Below, piece by piece: positions 44,968 through 53,475 of a stretch of DNA of 53,475 nt. The translations under genes and the position numbers were made by a program. Every line of letters starts with the position of its first letter. Position 1 is the first letter of the stretch. Source of the DNA: an uncultured Planctomycetaceae bacterium (lineage in GTDB: Bacteria > Planctomycetota > Planctomycetia > Planctomycetales > Planctomycetaceae); the NCBI GenBank assembly GCA_903871805.1, contig CAIQIE010000173.1, positions 1 to 53,475 of the forward strand. The letters are read 5' to 3'. The notes beneath the pieces are model-generated. The model had not been told where the DNA came from. It worked only from the letters and a program-made list of their open reading frames with translations, and searched no databases.

Positions 44968-45411
44968 CTACCAGAGATCTTCAAATTGGCCAGTGGATGC
45001 GTGAAGGAGGCGACCAACGCCGGCCCAGTCCGGAGCATCCTGAAGAATACGAAGCCACACATTATTGCCGCGGGTGACACCTTCAAATGAAATATGTGCC
45101 CCAAGTTCATCTGCAGGAGTAACTTTCTCTGCCTGCCAGAGAATGTCCGGGGGGGTATCAAACGCCGCTGCGACACGAGTGACGTCTACCTCCAGGCCGA
45201 TCGGGACAACTTTGCCATCCCATGCACCACCAAGAACTTCAGATCTGCCCACAAAAAGTGTGACTTCCCACAGGCCGTGCTCTCGATCCAGGTAGAAGTG
45301 ACAGCCCACCGGCGCAGAATCCTCCCCAGGCATGATGCCGCGAATAGCATCATTGACAAACCACCGGAGCCACGATGGAGGAGTTGCTGAGGGAAGTTCC
45401 GCTGTGTTCAT
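44968..45411 (-). CDS. Hypothetical protein
   Basis: A 147-residue soluble protein that I do not recognise. It has no signal peptide or membrane helix. Its composition is balanced and the frame starts at ATG 45411 with plausible codon use, which supports it being a real gene. Visible features are a leading motif SWLRWFVNDAIRG, CHFYLDREHGLWEVTLFVG, GLEVDVTRVAAAFD, and a Trp-rich end with NNVWLRIL and DAPDWAGVGRLLH. Alternating hydrophobic strands suggest a beta-rich fold. It lies convergent with rpsR (beyond its terminator), and 768 bases from the glycyl-tRNA synthetase gene. No neighbour hints at a role. Confidence 0.65.
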   Translation of the reverse strand: MNTAELPSATPPSWLRWFVNDAIRGIMPGEDSAPVGCHFYLDREHGLWEVTLFVGRSEVLGGAWDGKVVPIGLEVDVTRVAAAFDTPPDILWQAEKVTPADELGAHISFEGVTRGNNVWLRILQDAPDWAGVGRLLHASTGQFEDLW

Positions 45412-46179
45412 TAGAAATCCGGGGTCTAGTGCTGGATCGTTGTCAGTTTCCGCTCATGCTGAAGGCTGGAACGCACTGATGTTCGATCCTACTCACGGGG
45501 CGGGCGAATTATGGCAAGCCGCGTTTTCATATTGTCAATCTGTCAATCTGAGGAGTGAGATTGCTGTGTTAAGGTTCATGATGGTGTGTTAGCAGAGTGA
45601 TAAAAAAATTAACACTGCCTGCAACCCAGGCAGGTAGCACAGTTGCCTATTTGTAATGAAAAAGCCGGTCTGGTGAAGGTGTACAACCACGTGAGTGCTG
45701 CTCTGATGACGCAGAGCATCAAAAGGTGTGCCAGGTTTGTCGTTTTTTTCGGGAGTATTTCTTATTTGATTTTGATTGCTGGCATCACTGCTGTCGTTTT
45801 GGCGCTGGCGTGTCGGTAAGTGCCACGTGTGTGGGGAGTGGGATGGTTGTGTTTGCAGATTGATGCCTCAGGTGAGAGTCTGTTTTTAACGATGGGGATC
45901 TGGACGCTGTTTGTTAAGGGTCGCGGGATTGGGGATGGGGGGTACCTGGGCGAGAGTTGTTTTTTGTTGGTAAACCATTTTTTCACGCGATTCCGCCTGC
46001 GAATCCTGGCCTCGACACATTTTTTGATCCCGGTCAGACTGCGGCTTTTCGAGTTGGTTTCATCCTATTAGAATTGTGTCTTTCGCTGGTGAGTGGGAAT
46101 TCCGGGTTTCCCGGAAAAAGATCTGGCCGGCATCAGGCGGCTGTCGCAGAGTATGTTTTGAAAAGAGAAGATTCTCGTC
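45412..46179. other. Long spacer before glycyl-tRNA synthetase
   Basis: 768 bases, the longest gap in the centre of the window. A small hairpin (ctgcct / aggcag, 45615-45633) is the only structure noted. There is no T-box motif (AGGGTGGNACCGCG), so a T-box leader for the synthetase is not supported. Frames here lack protein-like composition. Confidence 0.45.
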
Positions 46180-47643
46180 ATGACTCGTTCGATGGACAAG
46201 ATTGTTGCACTGTGTAAGCGTCGGGGATTCATCTTCCAGAACTCTGAAATTTACGGTGGTCAGAACGGTTTCTGGGATTATGGTCCGCTGGGCACGGAAC
46301 TGAAGCGGAATGTCCGGGATGTGTGGTATCGGGATATGGTTTCGGCGCACAATGAGTTGCAGCAGCCTGCCGGAGCACCCTCAAACTATCAAATGGTAGG
46401 ACTTGAGTCTGCGATCATCATGCATCCGCAGGTTTGGAAGTGTTCAGGTCACTACGACCTTTTCCACGACATGATGGTGGACTGTCACGCCTGCAAGGGG
46501 CGATTCCGTCAGGATCACATTCCCTCCATTCCGTGTCCGCAGAAGCCCAGCAAAACGGTTGGTGAGCATACCGGCTGTAAGCTGACAGAGCCGCGTGAAT
46601 TCAACCTGATGATGAAGACGATCATTGGTGCCCTTGGTTCGGAGGAGGATGCTGCATTTCTGCGTCCGGAAACAGCCCAGGGAATTTTCGTGAACTTCAA
46701 GAATGTCGTGGACAGCAGTCGCGTGAAACTGCCCTTCGGCATTTGTCAGGTTGGCAAGAGCTTTCGCAATGAAATTACACCGCGAAACTTCACATTTCGT
46801 TCGCGTGAATTTGAACAGATGGAGATTGAATTCTTCTGCCATCCGTCTCAGTCACGTGAGTGGTACACTTACTGGCGAGATCGCCGCTACAGCTGGTATC
46901 TGAACCTGGGGATTGCAAAGGATCGTTTGATTCTGAGGGATCATCATCAGGAGGAGTTGGCCCATTATTCGGTTGGTACTGCGGACATTGAGTATGCGTT
47001 TCCGTTTCTGGGTGCGGGTGAGTACGGCGAACTGGAAGGGATTGCCCATCGTGGTGATTTTGACCTGCGTTCGCATATGGAGGGCAAGCTGACAAAGAAT
47101 GCAGAAGGCCAGCTGGAACTGGAGCGAACGGCAGACGGTCAGCCGAAGCATCGCGGCAGTGGGAAGGATCTGACGTACTTCGATGATCAGACACGAGAAC
47201 GATTTACCCCGCATGTGATCGAGCCGTCAGCGGGTGCGGATCGCGGAACGCTGGCCTTTATCTGTGAGGCCTATCATGAGGATCAGCAGCCTGACGAAAA
47301 CGGTGTGATGCAGGAACGGGTAATGATGAAGTTTCATCCCCGTCTGGCCCCTGTGAAGGCCGCGGTTTTCCCTTTGATTAAAAAGGATGGAATGCCGGAA
47401 AAGGCGATGCAGATTTACGGCGAACTGAAGGCTGCCGGATTAAGTGTGCAATATGACCAGCAGGCAGCGATTGGCCGCCGCTATCGTCGTCAGGACGAGA
47501 TTGGTACGCCATTCTGTCTGACTGTGGATGGCGATACAGCAAAGGATCACTGTGTGACCATTCGGGATCGCGACACATTGCAGCAGGAACGAATTCCGGT
47601 GAGTCGTATTGTGGATGAAGTACTGACTCGATTAAAGGGGTGA
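46180..47643 (+). CDS. glyQS: Glycine--tRNA ligase, single-chain (alpha2) type
   Basis: A 487-residue class II glycyl-tRNA synthetase of the dimeric type found in eukaryotes, archaea and some bacteria, rather than the tetrameric GlyQ/GlyS type. Family blocks include KRRGFIFQNSEIYGGQNGFWDYGPLG, then AFLRPETAQGIFVNFKNV (motif 2 region), ICQVGKSFRNEITPRNF and FEQMEIEFFCHPSQ. A zinc-binding-like insert CHACKGRF is present near 108-115. Motif 3 with GADRGTLAFICEAY lies near 350. The anticodon-binding domain (about 390-487) has LAPVKAAVFPLIKK and RYRRQDEIGTPFCLTVD. It charges tRNA(Gly) with glycine. ATG 46180 is well supported by the conserved N-terminus. Confidence 0.97.
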   Translation: MTRSMDKIVALCKRRGFIFQNSEIYGGQNGFWDYGPLGTELKRNVRDVWYRDMVSAHNELQQPAGAPSNYQMVGLESAIIMHPQVWKCSGHYDLFHDMMVDCHACKGRFRQDHIPSIPCPQKPSKTVGEHTGCKLTEPREFNLMMKTIIGALGSEEDAAFLRPETAQGIFVNFKNVVDSSRVKLPFGICQVGKSFRNEITPRNFTFRSREFEQMEIEFFCHPSQSREWYTYWRDRRYSWYLNLGIAKDRLILRDHHQEELAHYSVGTADIEYAFPFLGAGEYGELEGIAHRGDFDLRSHMEGKLTKNAEGQLELERTADGQPKHRGSGKDLTYFDDQTRERFTPHVIEPSAGADRGTLAFICEAYHEDQQPDENGVMQERVMMKFHPRLAPVKAAVFPLIKKDGMPEKAMQIYGELKAAGLSVQYDQQAAIGRRYRRQDEIGTPFCLTVDGDTAKDHCVTIRDRDTLQQERIPVSRIVDEVLTRLKG

Positions 47644-47872
47644 GTCTTTGGTTTGCTTCGGGAAGCGATTCAGTGGACGGCCGGGAAAAGCGGGCGTTGG
47701 CTGATGGCCCGCAAGCAGGTGTTGTTCCGACGCCTTGTCCGATCATGGTCAACTGGTCTCCGTTCGGGGGCTGGCACTTTTTTTGGATTTCAATGCGAGC
47801 CGTTGGGGCCATGTCATTGAGGACGGATGTCCTGCTGATTACGGAGCCATTAACCACTTTCCGGAAACGATC

Positions 47873-48631
47873 ATGTCTGACGGCCGTATCTTAAGTCATT
47901 CGGAACTGTTGCAGCTGAAACGCTGGAATACGCCGACCATCTACAATGGCTGGGAGCAGATCACAAAGCGAGACTACTGTGCGGACGCTTTCAATCCTGA
48001 GGAAACCCGCGACTTCATGCCGCAGATGGGTCCAATGGTGGGGTATGCCGTCACGGTTCGCATTGAGCCGAGTAACCGAGAGCATCGGCGCAGCAAACCC
48101 AATGCCACCAGTGAATATCGACGGTATCTGGCCAGTATTCCCGGGCCGAAAATTGTCGTGATCCAGGATCTCGATAAGCCTCGAGTGATAGGGTCGTTCT
48201 GGGGAGAAGTGAATGCGAATATTCACCGGGCTCTTGGGTGTGTCGGGACGATCACCGATGGGGCTATTCGGGATCTGGATGAGATGACTAACGCAGGTTT
48301 CAAGGCCATTGCGCGGCGACTGTGTGTTGGTCATGCCGCCGTTCAGCCGGTGGAATTCAACTGTGAAGTGGAAGTCTTCGGGAGAAAGGTTTGCCCCGGG
48401 GATTTGATTCATGCTGACAAGCATGGGTTTCTGGTGATTACCCCGGAGGAGCAGCCTGAAATTCTGGAGGCGGCCCGTTTTATGGACACCAATGAGTGTC
48501 TGACGGTCATTCAGGCAGCGCGGGAGAGCACGGGATTGTCGACCGAGGAAATCCTGAAAAAGCTGGGGGAAGCATCGCGAGAATTCTCTCGAAATGCACG
48601 TGAAAAGTTTCATCGTGATGGTGAGTGGTAG
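47873..48631 (+). CDS. RraA-family protein
   Basis: A 252-residue protein of the RraA/demethylmenaquinone-methyltransferase-like superfamily. Family blocks are MGPMVGYAVTVRIEPS, VVIQDLDKP, GSFWGEVNANIHRALGCVGTITDGAIRDLDEM (the substrate- and metal-binding region, with the GEVNA and TDGAIRD motifs), and RKVCPGDLIHADKHGFLVIP-like sequence. Members act as 4-hydroxy-4-methyl-2-oxoglutarate aldolases or as RNase E regulators; in planctomycetes many are probably sugar-acid or keto-acid aldolases. ATG 47873 has a GGAAA box. The deoC gene follows after 44 bases, so the two aldolase-type genes form a likely operon. The exact substrate is unknown. Confidence 0.85.
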   Translation: MSDGRILSHSELLQLKRWNTPTIYNGWEQITKRDYCADAFNPEETRDFMPQMGPMVGYAVTVRIEPSNREHRRSKPNATSEYRRYLASIPGPKIVVIQDLDKPRVIGSFWGEVNANIHRALGCVGTITDGAIRDLDEMTNAGFKAIARRLCVGHAAVQPVEFNCEVEVFGRKVCPGDLIHADKHGFLVITPEEQPEILEAARFMDTNECLTVIQAARESTGLSTEEILKKLGEASREFSRNAREKFHRDGEW

Positions 48632-48675
48632 CAGTTGGATCCCGCGTCCAGGTCCGTAAATCGAAGGGCAACACC

Positions 48676-49401
48676 ATGATGGATGAATACGAGCGGATTT
48701 CCCGCATGATCGACCATTCGCTTCTGAAACCGAACACGCTGGTTTCAGAGTTTGAAGCGGGTTGTCACATGGCGGCGCGGTATCGAACGGGAAGCGTGTG
48801 TATTCAACCGCATTACCTGAGACGTTGCGTGGAGATTCTGGAAGGCAGCGGCGTGCAGGCGAGCACGGTTATCGGTTTCCCGCATGGCGGGCATCGGACA
48901 TCTGTCAAGGTTGCCGAGGCTGAACAGGCGTTGGCGGATGGCGGACAGGAACTGGATCTGGTTTGCAACATCAGTCGAGCCGTGAGTGGTGACTGGGAAT
49001 TTGTGAAGACGGATCTGGCGGCCGTCATTGACCTGACGCATGCGGCGGGGCAGAAGGTCAAGGTGATTTTTGAAAACTGTTATCTGACGGATGAGCAGAA
49101 GATAAGGTTGTGTGAGATTTGTACTGAATTGAAGGCTGACTGGGTGAAGACGTCCACGGGATATGGCAGTCACGGAGCCACCATGGATGATCTGCGTCTG
49201 ATGCGAAAGTACTCAGGTGCGTCTGTTCAGGTGAAAGCAGCCGGGGGAATTCGGGATCTGGCGGCACTGCTGAAGTGTCGGGAGATTGGTGTCACGCGAG
49301 TCGGTGCCAGTGCGACTCAGTCGATTCTTGACGAGCATCGTCGTCAGTTGCAATTGCCGCCCATCCTGACGGGGGCGACCACCGCCGGGGATGGCTATTA
49401 G
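48676..49401 (+). CDS. deoC: Deoxyribose-phosphate aldolase
   Basis: Splits 2-deoxyribose 5-phosphate into acetaldehyde and glyceraldehyde 3-phosphate, in deoxynucleoside breakdown. The 241-residue class I aldolase has DHSLLKPNT near the start, TVIGFPHGGH, GGQELDLVCNIS with Asp94, VKVIFENCYLTDEQ, and the Schiff-base lysine Lys158 in ADWVKTSTGYGSHGAT. The second conserved lysine lies in VQVKAAGGIRD (about residue 187). Length is typical for this form. The first of two adjacent ATGs at 48676 is used; a GAAGGG box precedes them. It follows the RraA-family gene by 44 bases. Confidence 0.96.
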   Translation: MMDEYERISRMIDHSLLKPNTLVSEFEAGCHMAARYRTGSVCIQPHYLRRCVEILEGSGVQASTVIGFPHGGHRTSVKVAEAEQALADGGQELDLVCNISRAVSGDWEFVKTDLAAVIDLTHAAGQKVKVIFENCYLTDEQKIRLCEICTELKADWVKTSTGYGSHGATMDDLRLMRKYSGASVQVKAAGGIRDLAALLKCREIGVTRVGASATQSILDEHRRQLQLPPILTGATTAGDGY

Positions 49402-49618
49402 GACGCTATTGCGCAGTGACGAAAGACTTTGTGCCGGAGACGTCCGGCAGAACCACCAGTGGCTGGCGTCATTCAGGCGGATGCCACGATCGAACAAATT
49501 AAGAAGTCATATCTCCACGAAATGCCGGATAATTGTTAGTCTTACGAACAGCAGAGGCCTGTCTTTTCCTGTGTGGGGAACAATTCCTCTGAAAATTCCT
49601 ATTCCGAAGGAACACTAA

Positions 49619-50890
49619 ATGCTTAATCGACTTGCAGGAAAAGCCTTGATGGCGCTTGCGATGGCTGCTTCTCAGGCCTGCTTGCTGGCTGACGAGAAGG
49701 ACGTGCTGACGATTGGTTCAAAGGCCCCGTCTCTGGATGTTGAACACTGGGTCAGTGACGGTAATGGAGCTTTTAAGCCTGTCACAGCCTTTCAGCCTGG
49801 AAAAGTGTATGTTGTCGAGTTTTGGGCCACGTGGTGTGGTCCCTGCATTGCCAGTATGCCACACCTTGCAGAGGTTCAGACAAAGTATGCAAAGCAGGGT
49901 GTTCAGATCGTCAGCATCAGTGATGAAGATCTGGAAACTGTGCAGGGATTTCTAAAGCGTCCGGTCAAGGGTGCGGCGCCGGTGGAAGGCGAGACTGAGC
50001 CTCAGAGCTACGCAGGATTGACCAGTGCATACTGTCTGACGACGGACCCGGATCGTTCTGTGGCGGTCGATTACATGGAAGCTGCGGGGCAGAATGGAAT
50101 TCCAACCTGTTTCATCGTTGGGAAATCCGGCCTTGTCGAGTGGATTGGTCATCCGATGCGGATGGATGAACCTCTTGAGCAGGTCGTCGGCGATCAATGG
50201 GATCGTGACGCCTTCCTGGAAGAATTCCGAAAAGAGCAGCAGCGCAGTCTGTTGATGACAAAGCTGAGCGGCCTGATGCGTGCTGGCAAGGCGGCTGAAG
50301 CGCTGGCTGTAGTCGAAGAAGCCAAGAAGGCAAATGCCGGGGATGAGCAGTATCTTGCGAATCTGAATCGGCTGAGTTTTCAGATCAGAGTGACTCCGGC
50401 GATCCAGATGGTTCAGCAGGGGAAGGCTGACGAAGGGCTTGCAGAGTTGGCAAAGTTGCAGGAGGCTGCACCAGAGGACATGCAGGCTCAGCTGAGGTCA
50501 CTGCAGTTTCGGGTGATGCTGACGGCTGGCAAAACGGAAGAGGCCGTCGGTTTGTTGAAATCTGTTACGAAGCTGGAAAAGGTTACTGCTGACGAACTGA
50601 ATGAACTTTCGTGGTCTGTTTACCAGCTGGCGAAGTCTCAGGAGGACTTTCCGAAGTCAGTGGTTGCCGCGGCCACAGAGACTGCAGAAAAGGCTGCGGC
50701 TGACGCTCCCGAAAATGGCATGGTCCTCGACACTTTGGCGCACCTTGTGCACCTGAGCGGGGATTTGGATCGCGCCATTGCACTGCAGACAGCAGCCGTG
50801 AAGAACTCAACTGGAGCTCCGCCGGCAAATGCTGCACAAATGCAGCAGTTCCTCGATGAATTGCAGCAGGAAAAAGCCGGGAAGAAGTAA
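49619..50890 (+). CDS. Exported TlpA-like thioredoxin protein with TPR-like tail
   Basis: A 423-residue exported protein. The signal peptide is about residues 1-24. A TlpA/ResA-type thioredoxin domain follows (about 33-185): YVVEFWATWCGPCIASMPHL with Cys73 and Cys76 as the redox pair, VQIVSISDED and GIPTCFIVGKSGLVEWIGHP with its cis-Pro. An insert between GFLKRPVK and TSAYCLTTDP is typical of planctomycete forms. The C-terminal half (about 200-423) is helical and Ala/Lys/Glu-rich and probably forms tetratricopeptide-like repeats for protein contact. It may reduce disulfides of exported proteins. ATG 49619 has GAAGGA at good distance. An intrinsic terminator follows 26 bases after the stop. 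Confidence 0.88.
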   Translation: MLNRLAGKALMALAMAASQACLLADEKDVLTIGSKAPSLDVEHWVSDGNGAFKPVTAFQPGKVYVVEFWATWCGPCIASMPHLAEVQTKYAKQGVQIVSISDEDLETVQGFLKRPVKGAAPVEGETEPQSYAGLTSAYCLTTDPDRSVAVDYMEAAGQNGIPTCFIVGKSGLVEWIGHPMRMDEPLEQVVGDQWDRDAFLEEFRKEQQRSLLMTKLSGLMRAGKAAEALAVVEEAKKANAGDEQYLANLNRLSFQIRVTPAIQMVQQGKADEGLAELAKLQEAAPEDMQAQLRSLQFRVMLTAGKTEEAVGLLKSVTKLEKVTADELNELSWSVYQLAKSQEDFPKSVVAAATETAEKAAADAPENGMVLDTLAHLVHLSGDLDRAIALQTAAVKNSTGAPPANAAQMQQFLDELQQEKAGKK

Positions 50891-50916
50891 TGTTGCTGTG
50901 TTGACATTGACATTGT

Positions 50917-50948
50917 GACCAGCGATTCCAGTGGATCGCTGGTCTTTT
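50917..50948 (+). terminator. Intrinsic terminator after the TlpA-like gene
   Basis: Ten-base perfect arms gaccagcgat (50917-50926) and atcgctggtc (50935-50944), an 8-base loop and tttt followed by gtt. Confidence 0.88.
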
Positions 50949-51057
50949 GTTATCTGCTGTCAGCTCGTGTCAGCTGTGTCGTACGAAGGGCTTTTCCCCG
51001 AGCATACCGGTGGTTTCCGAGCTGCAGATTTCCTTCCTTTACTGAAAGTTCAGTTGA

Positions 51058-52164
51058 ATGACGTCCCATGTTCGTTATGGAATTATTGGTGTCGGGGCTG
51101 TTTCTGATTTTCATCATGTTCCGGGGATTCGCCTCGATCCCAGATCCAGTCTGACAGCGATTTGTGATCCCAATGAAGCACTGTTGACGCAACGGGCTTC
51201 CGAGTGGGGGCCGGTGAAGGCCTACGCGGACTATAGACAGCTCGCGGCAGATCCGAACGTCGATGCCGTGATCATTGCGACACCGAACTTCGTACACCGT
51301 GAGCAGGCGCTGGAGTGTGTGCGCCATGGCAAGCACGTGATGTGTGAAAAACCCCTCGGTTTAAATTTTCACGAATCCGCAGAAATGTATCGGGCGGCGC
51401 GCGATGCGGGTGTCCGTCACATGACGGCATTTACCTATCGTTTTGCTCCGTCTATGCGTTATGTGCGGCATCTGGTCACGAGTGGTGCCCTTGGTACGCC
51501 ACGGCATTTTCGAAGTCAGCGATTTCTGGACCTTCCAGAGACCAGCTGGGGATGGCGTCAGATTAAGAAGCTGGCGGGAGCTGGTGACCTGTTCGATATG
51601 ACCATTCACCGCATCGATTTTGCCCAGGATCTGCTCGGGCCGATCAAATCGATCTGTGGTGCCGTTGCTCAGTTTGTACCACGTGATAAAACTGCCGATG
51701 GGAAACCATGTCCTCCTTCGGAAGTGGATGACTGGTCCAGCCTGATCGGATTCTTCGAGTGTGGGGCTGTCGGGGTTTGGGAAGGCAGCACGCTGATGAA
51801 GGGCCACAACAATGGCGGCGTGGGATATGAGTGGGCGGAAGTGAACTGCAGCGAAGGTTCTGCTGCTTATCAGCTGACGGATCCAAACACGATCGTTTTG
51901 GCTCGCAATGGCAAAGATTTCGAGAAACTGCCGGTACCGAAGGAGTTTCTGGTGGCTCCCGGTAGTCCCCGTGATCCCTCCATTGGTAAGCCAAGCACGG
52001 TGTTCCGCTACGATCTGGTGTATGAGTTGACGTCTGCGATTCTTGAGGGACGTGACGCCGTACCTGGTTTTCATGACGGGGCTTCAGCACAGGCAATCGC
52101 GGACTCGGTTCTTGTCTCATTCGACGAGCGTCGCTGGGTGGATATTCAGGCGGATCTGGGCTGA
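51058..52164 (+). CDS. Gfo/Idh/MocA-family oxidoreductase
   Basis: A 368-residue NAD(P)-dependent oxidoreductase. The Rossmann motif is YGIIGVGAVSDFHHVPGI, followed by LTAICDPNE, DAVIIATPNFVHREQA and HVMCEKPLGLNF with the catalytic Lys. The second domain has TAFTYRFAPSMRYVRHLV, then GDLFDMTIHRIDFAQDLLG, where His and Asp are positioned for catalysis. It is distinct from the protein at 34736, with different C-terminal loops. The final segment ends RRWVDIQADLG. ATG 51058 is the only good start. It stands as a single gene with an upstream terminator, and its substrate (a sugar or polyol) cannot be told. Confidence 0.9.
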   Translation: MTSHVRYGIIGVGAVSDFHHVPGIRLDPRSSLTAICDPNEALLTQRASEWGPVKAYADYRQLAADPNVDAVIIATPNFVHREQALECVRHGKHVMCEKPLGLNFHESAEMYRAARDAGVRHMTAFTYRFAPSMRYVRHLVTSGALGTPRHFRSQRFLDLPETSWGWRQIKKLAGAGDLFDMTIHRIDFAQDLLGPIKSICGAVAQFVPRDKTADGKPCPPSEVDDWSSLIGFFECGAVGVWEGSTLMKGHNNGGVGYEWAEVNCSEGSAAYQLTDPNTIVLARNGKDFEKLPVPKEFLVAPGSPRDPSIGKPSTVFRYDLVYELTSAILEGRDAVPGFHDGASAQAIADSVLVSFDERRWVDIQADLG

Positions 52165-53246
52165 AGCCTTGTGTTGTGTGGAGGAACTCCGCCCGGTAGT
52201 GCCAGCCCCCGTCACGCCGTTTCCACGCAGGTGGGAATCCCGGGCGTTTGTGGGAGGATTGCTCAAAACGGGCCAATGCACATCAAAGCCTGGGGGCGCC
52301 GCAAGGCGGCGCACCCCAGGTTTGCCAACATTGGCGGCAGAACGCCAACCGGGGTTCCTCGTGTCGTGGCTTACGGCAATGGAGTGGTCTTGTGAAACCC
52401 CGATTGGGGTTTGAAGTCCGTAGTTTTGGACTCTGGGGCGCGCCATGGTCGCGGCGACCCCAGGCTCTATTGTGAAACGCCGTTGGCGTTGAACAACTCC
52501 CCACTCCGACATCCTTACGCAGGCGGGAATCCGTTGTGTTTGCAGGAATACCGCACAAAGGGAGCCCACGCACCCCCGCATGAGGGGTGCCAGAAAATAG
52601 CCGGTGATCAGCGAAGTGCCTCGACCGTAACCGGTGCCCCCACGATCGTCTGAATTCGAGTCCGTAAGGATGAGCCCGCCCCTTGCTGTTTCGACGACTT
52701 GCCGATCCTGAGGGGCGGACGAGGATCAGGGTGCGTCCTTGGATTTCTGTCACTCCGTCATGGTGAGCTGTGTAAATTTGCCACTTTCCGGCGGCGGCGC
52801 GGGGCTTGCGGCTGGCTATTTGTTTGCAAGCTCTTTGGGCTGAATCGCATTCCCACCGCCCATCCTTGCCCACGCGGGCGGGAATTATGGATCGTTCGTT
52901 TCCGAGTCCCGGGTGGTCGCGAAATGTGCCGCACATACGCGTGCTCGTGGCGGACCTGACATTCGCTGGCACCCAGGTGATCCATGTTTGTTGAACCGCC
53001 GATTGCCGCTGGCGACCGGGTTTGCTGATTGCGATGATTGTTTGTGTTTTGTTGGTTTTCCTGTCAGGCGGGCAAATTGATCGACGGCGTGGATGGGTTA
53101 TACCGGTGAGATTCGACGAATTCTGCAGTCTTTGAGCTGCCGGGGACTTCTTCATCTTGCGGGTGGTAATTTATTATTCCATATGTGAGATTGTTTATGT
53201 TATACTACAAACCTTGGGTTTTGACGGTTTCGCAGGTGAACTGGCA
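52165..53246. repeat. Island of short palindromic repeats, non-coding
   Basis: About 1.08 kb with no supported gene. It holds several palindromes: 52289-52320 (outer cctggggg / ccccagg), 52395-52412 (aaacccc-gatt-ggggttt), 52433-52463 (ctgggg...ccccag), 52476-52490 (aacgcc-gtt-ggcgtt) and 52570-52590 (gcacccc...ggggtgc). ttgtgaaac precedes two of them, 80 bases apart. The piece gcaggcgggaatcc at 52519-52532 is identical to 14 bases of the dRS3-like element near 6886. Related partial copies are at 52220-52238 and 52866-52890. Long minus-strand frames here are made of these repeats and are not genes. Confidence 0.65.
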
Positions 53247-53475
53247 ATGATTTGTATTGGTATCCGCCCCACGAACGATTTTGCTTTCAAGAAGACCTTC
53301 GGCACCCAGGGCAACACGTTGGCTCTGATTAGTTTGCTCAATGCAATTCTGAACCTGCGTGTTCCCATTGTGGAGGTGACAATCCAGAATCCGTTCAACC
53401 CGCAGGATTTCCACGATGACAAACTGTCCGTTCTCGATATTCGCGCCGTTGACCAGCACGGTGCGATCTATGACA
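53247..53475 (+). CDS. Rpn/PDDEXK-type putative transposase-nuclease, truncated by window edge
   Basis: The first 76 residues of a gene that runs off the right edge. The sequence RPTNDFAFKKTFG, then LISLLNAILNL, NPFNPQDF and DDKLSVLDIRAVDQHG match the start of the Rpn family (recombination-promoting nuclease, PD-(D/E)XK transposase-like). The Asp in VLDIRA is the usual first catalytic residue; the E-x-Q/K part lies beyond the window. ATG 53247 has an AGGTGA box 8 bases upstream. These proteins occur in many copies in planctomycetes and promote RecA-independent DNA exchange in Escherichia coli. Completeness cannot be judged here. Confidence 0.85.
   Translation, partial: MICIGIRPTNDFAFKKTFGTQGNTLALISLLNAILNLRVPIVEVTIQNPFNPQDFHDDKLSVLDIRAVDQHGAIYD

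Noticed and set aside
45412..46179. Possible T-box leader before glycyl-tRNA synthetase
   Set aside because: The conserved AGGGTGGNACCGCG motif and a specifier loop were not seen.
52283..53155. 290-codon minus-strand frame in the repeat island
   Set aside because: It is composed of translated palindromic repeats with many Pro/Arg residues and no ribosome-binding site; typical false gene in such repeats.
1..53475. CRISPR array or prophage
   Set aside because: No regularly spaced direct repeats of 24-37 bases and no phage structural, integrase or lysis genes were seen.

Overview
The window looks like chromosomal DNA of a planctomycete (phylum Planctomycetota). Several family types point that way: a PVC-type dehydrogenase-like protein with HEAT repeats and a CxxCH haem site (21106-24579), a Tat-exported DUF1501 protein (36809-38185), many Gfo/Idh/MocA oxidoreductases and TIM-barrel sugar isomerases, leucine-rich-repeat and PEGA lipoproteins, and an FHA-GAF histidine kinase. 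Gene density is moderate, with many 200-750 base spacers. Most genes stand alone or in short runs. No species is claimed.

Layout. 1-1340 is a transposon graveyard with decayed IS110-type and IS4-type transposase pieces. 1343-3359 (minus) holds two tandem paralogous lipoproteins and a DUF2752 membrane protein. 3708-8901 holds a stand-alone E2-type acyltransferase domain, gatA, a DUF1648 protein, a dRS3-like inverted-repeat element, a membrane-anchored peroxiredoxin-like protein, tRNA-Asp and a DUF486 protein. 9213-13428 holds an FHA-GAF-histidine kinase, a HAD phosphatase and zwf. 13651-20646 holds a secreted metallopeptidase, a radical SAM protein, a carboxypeptidase-regulatory-like protein, hemL and an LRR lipoprotein. 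21106-29673 holds the large haem protein, an Rrf2 regulator, a sugar isomerase, nagA, and an rRNA methyltransferase fused to a MEKHLA domain. 29943-31397 is an NtrC-type regulator.

31947-35881 is a likely three-gene sugar-conversion unit: a cupin, a TIM-barrel isomerase and a Gfo/Idh/MocA dehydrogenase. Then come greA, the DUF1501 protein, an S9 peptidase, and a minus-strand group with an ECF sigma factor, its likely anti-sigma factor, a PEGA lipoprotein and a small zinc-ribbon protein. rpsR, a hypothetical gene, glycyl-tRNA synthetase, an RraA-family gene with deoC, a TlpA-like thioredoxin and a second Gfo/Idh/MocA gene follow. 52165-53246 is a non-coding island of short palindromic repeats, and a truncated Rpn/PDDEXK-type gene runs off the right edge.

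The genes mostly serve translation (gatA, glycyl-tRNA synthetase, rpsR, tRNA-Asp, rRNA methyltransferase), sugar and amino-sugar use (zwf, nagA, deoC, isomerases, oxidoreductases), haem synthesis (hemL) and envelope functions. I see no CRISPR array, prophage or clear defence island. The least ordinary items are the methyltransferase-MEKHLA fusion, the tandem lipoproteins, the dRS3-like element at 6822-6966, a perfect palindrome before the ECF sigma gene, and the repeat island next to the Rpn-like gene. Start codons were chosen by eye from ribosome-binding sites and family alignment from memory. No database search was run.
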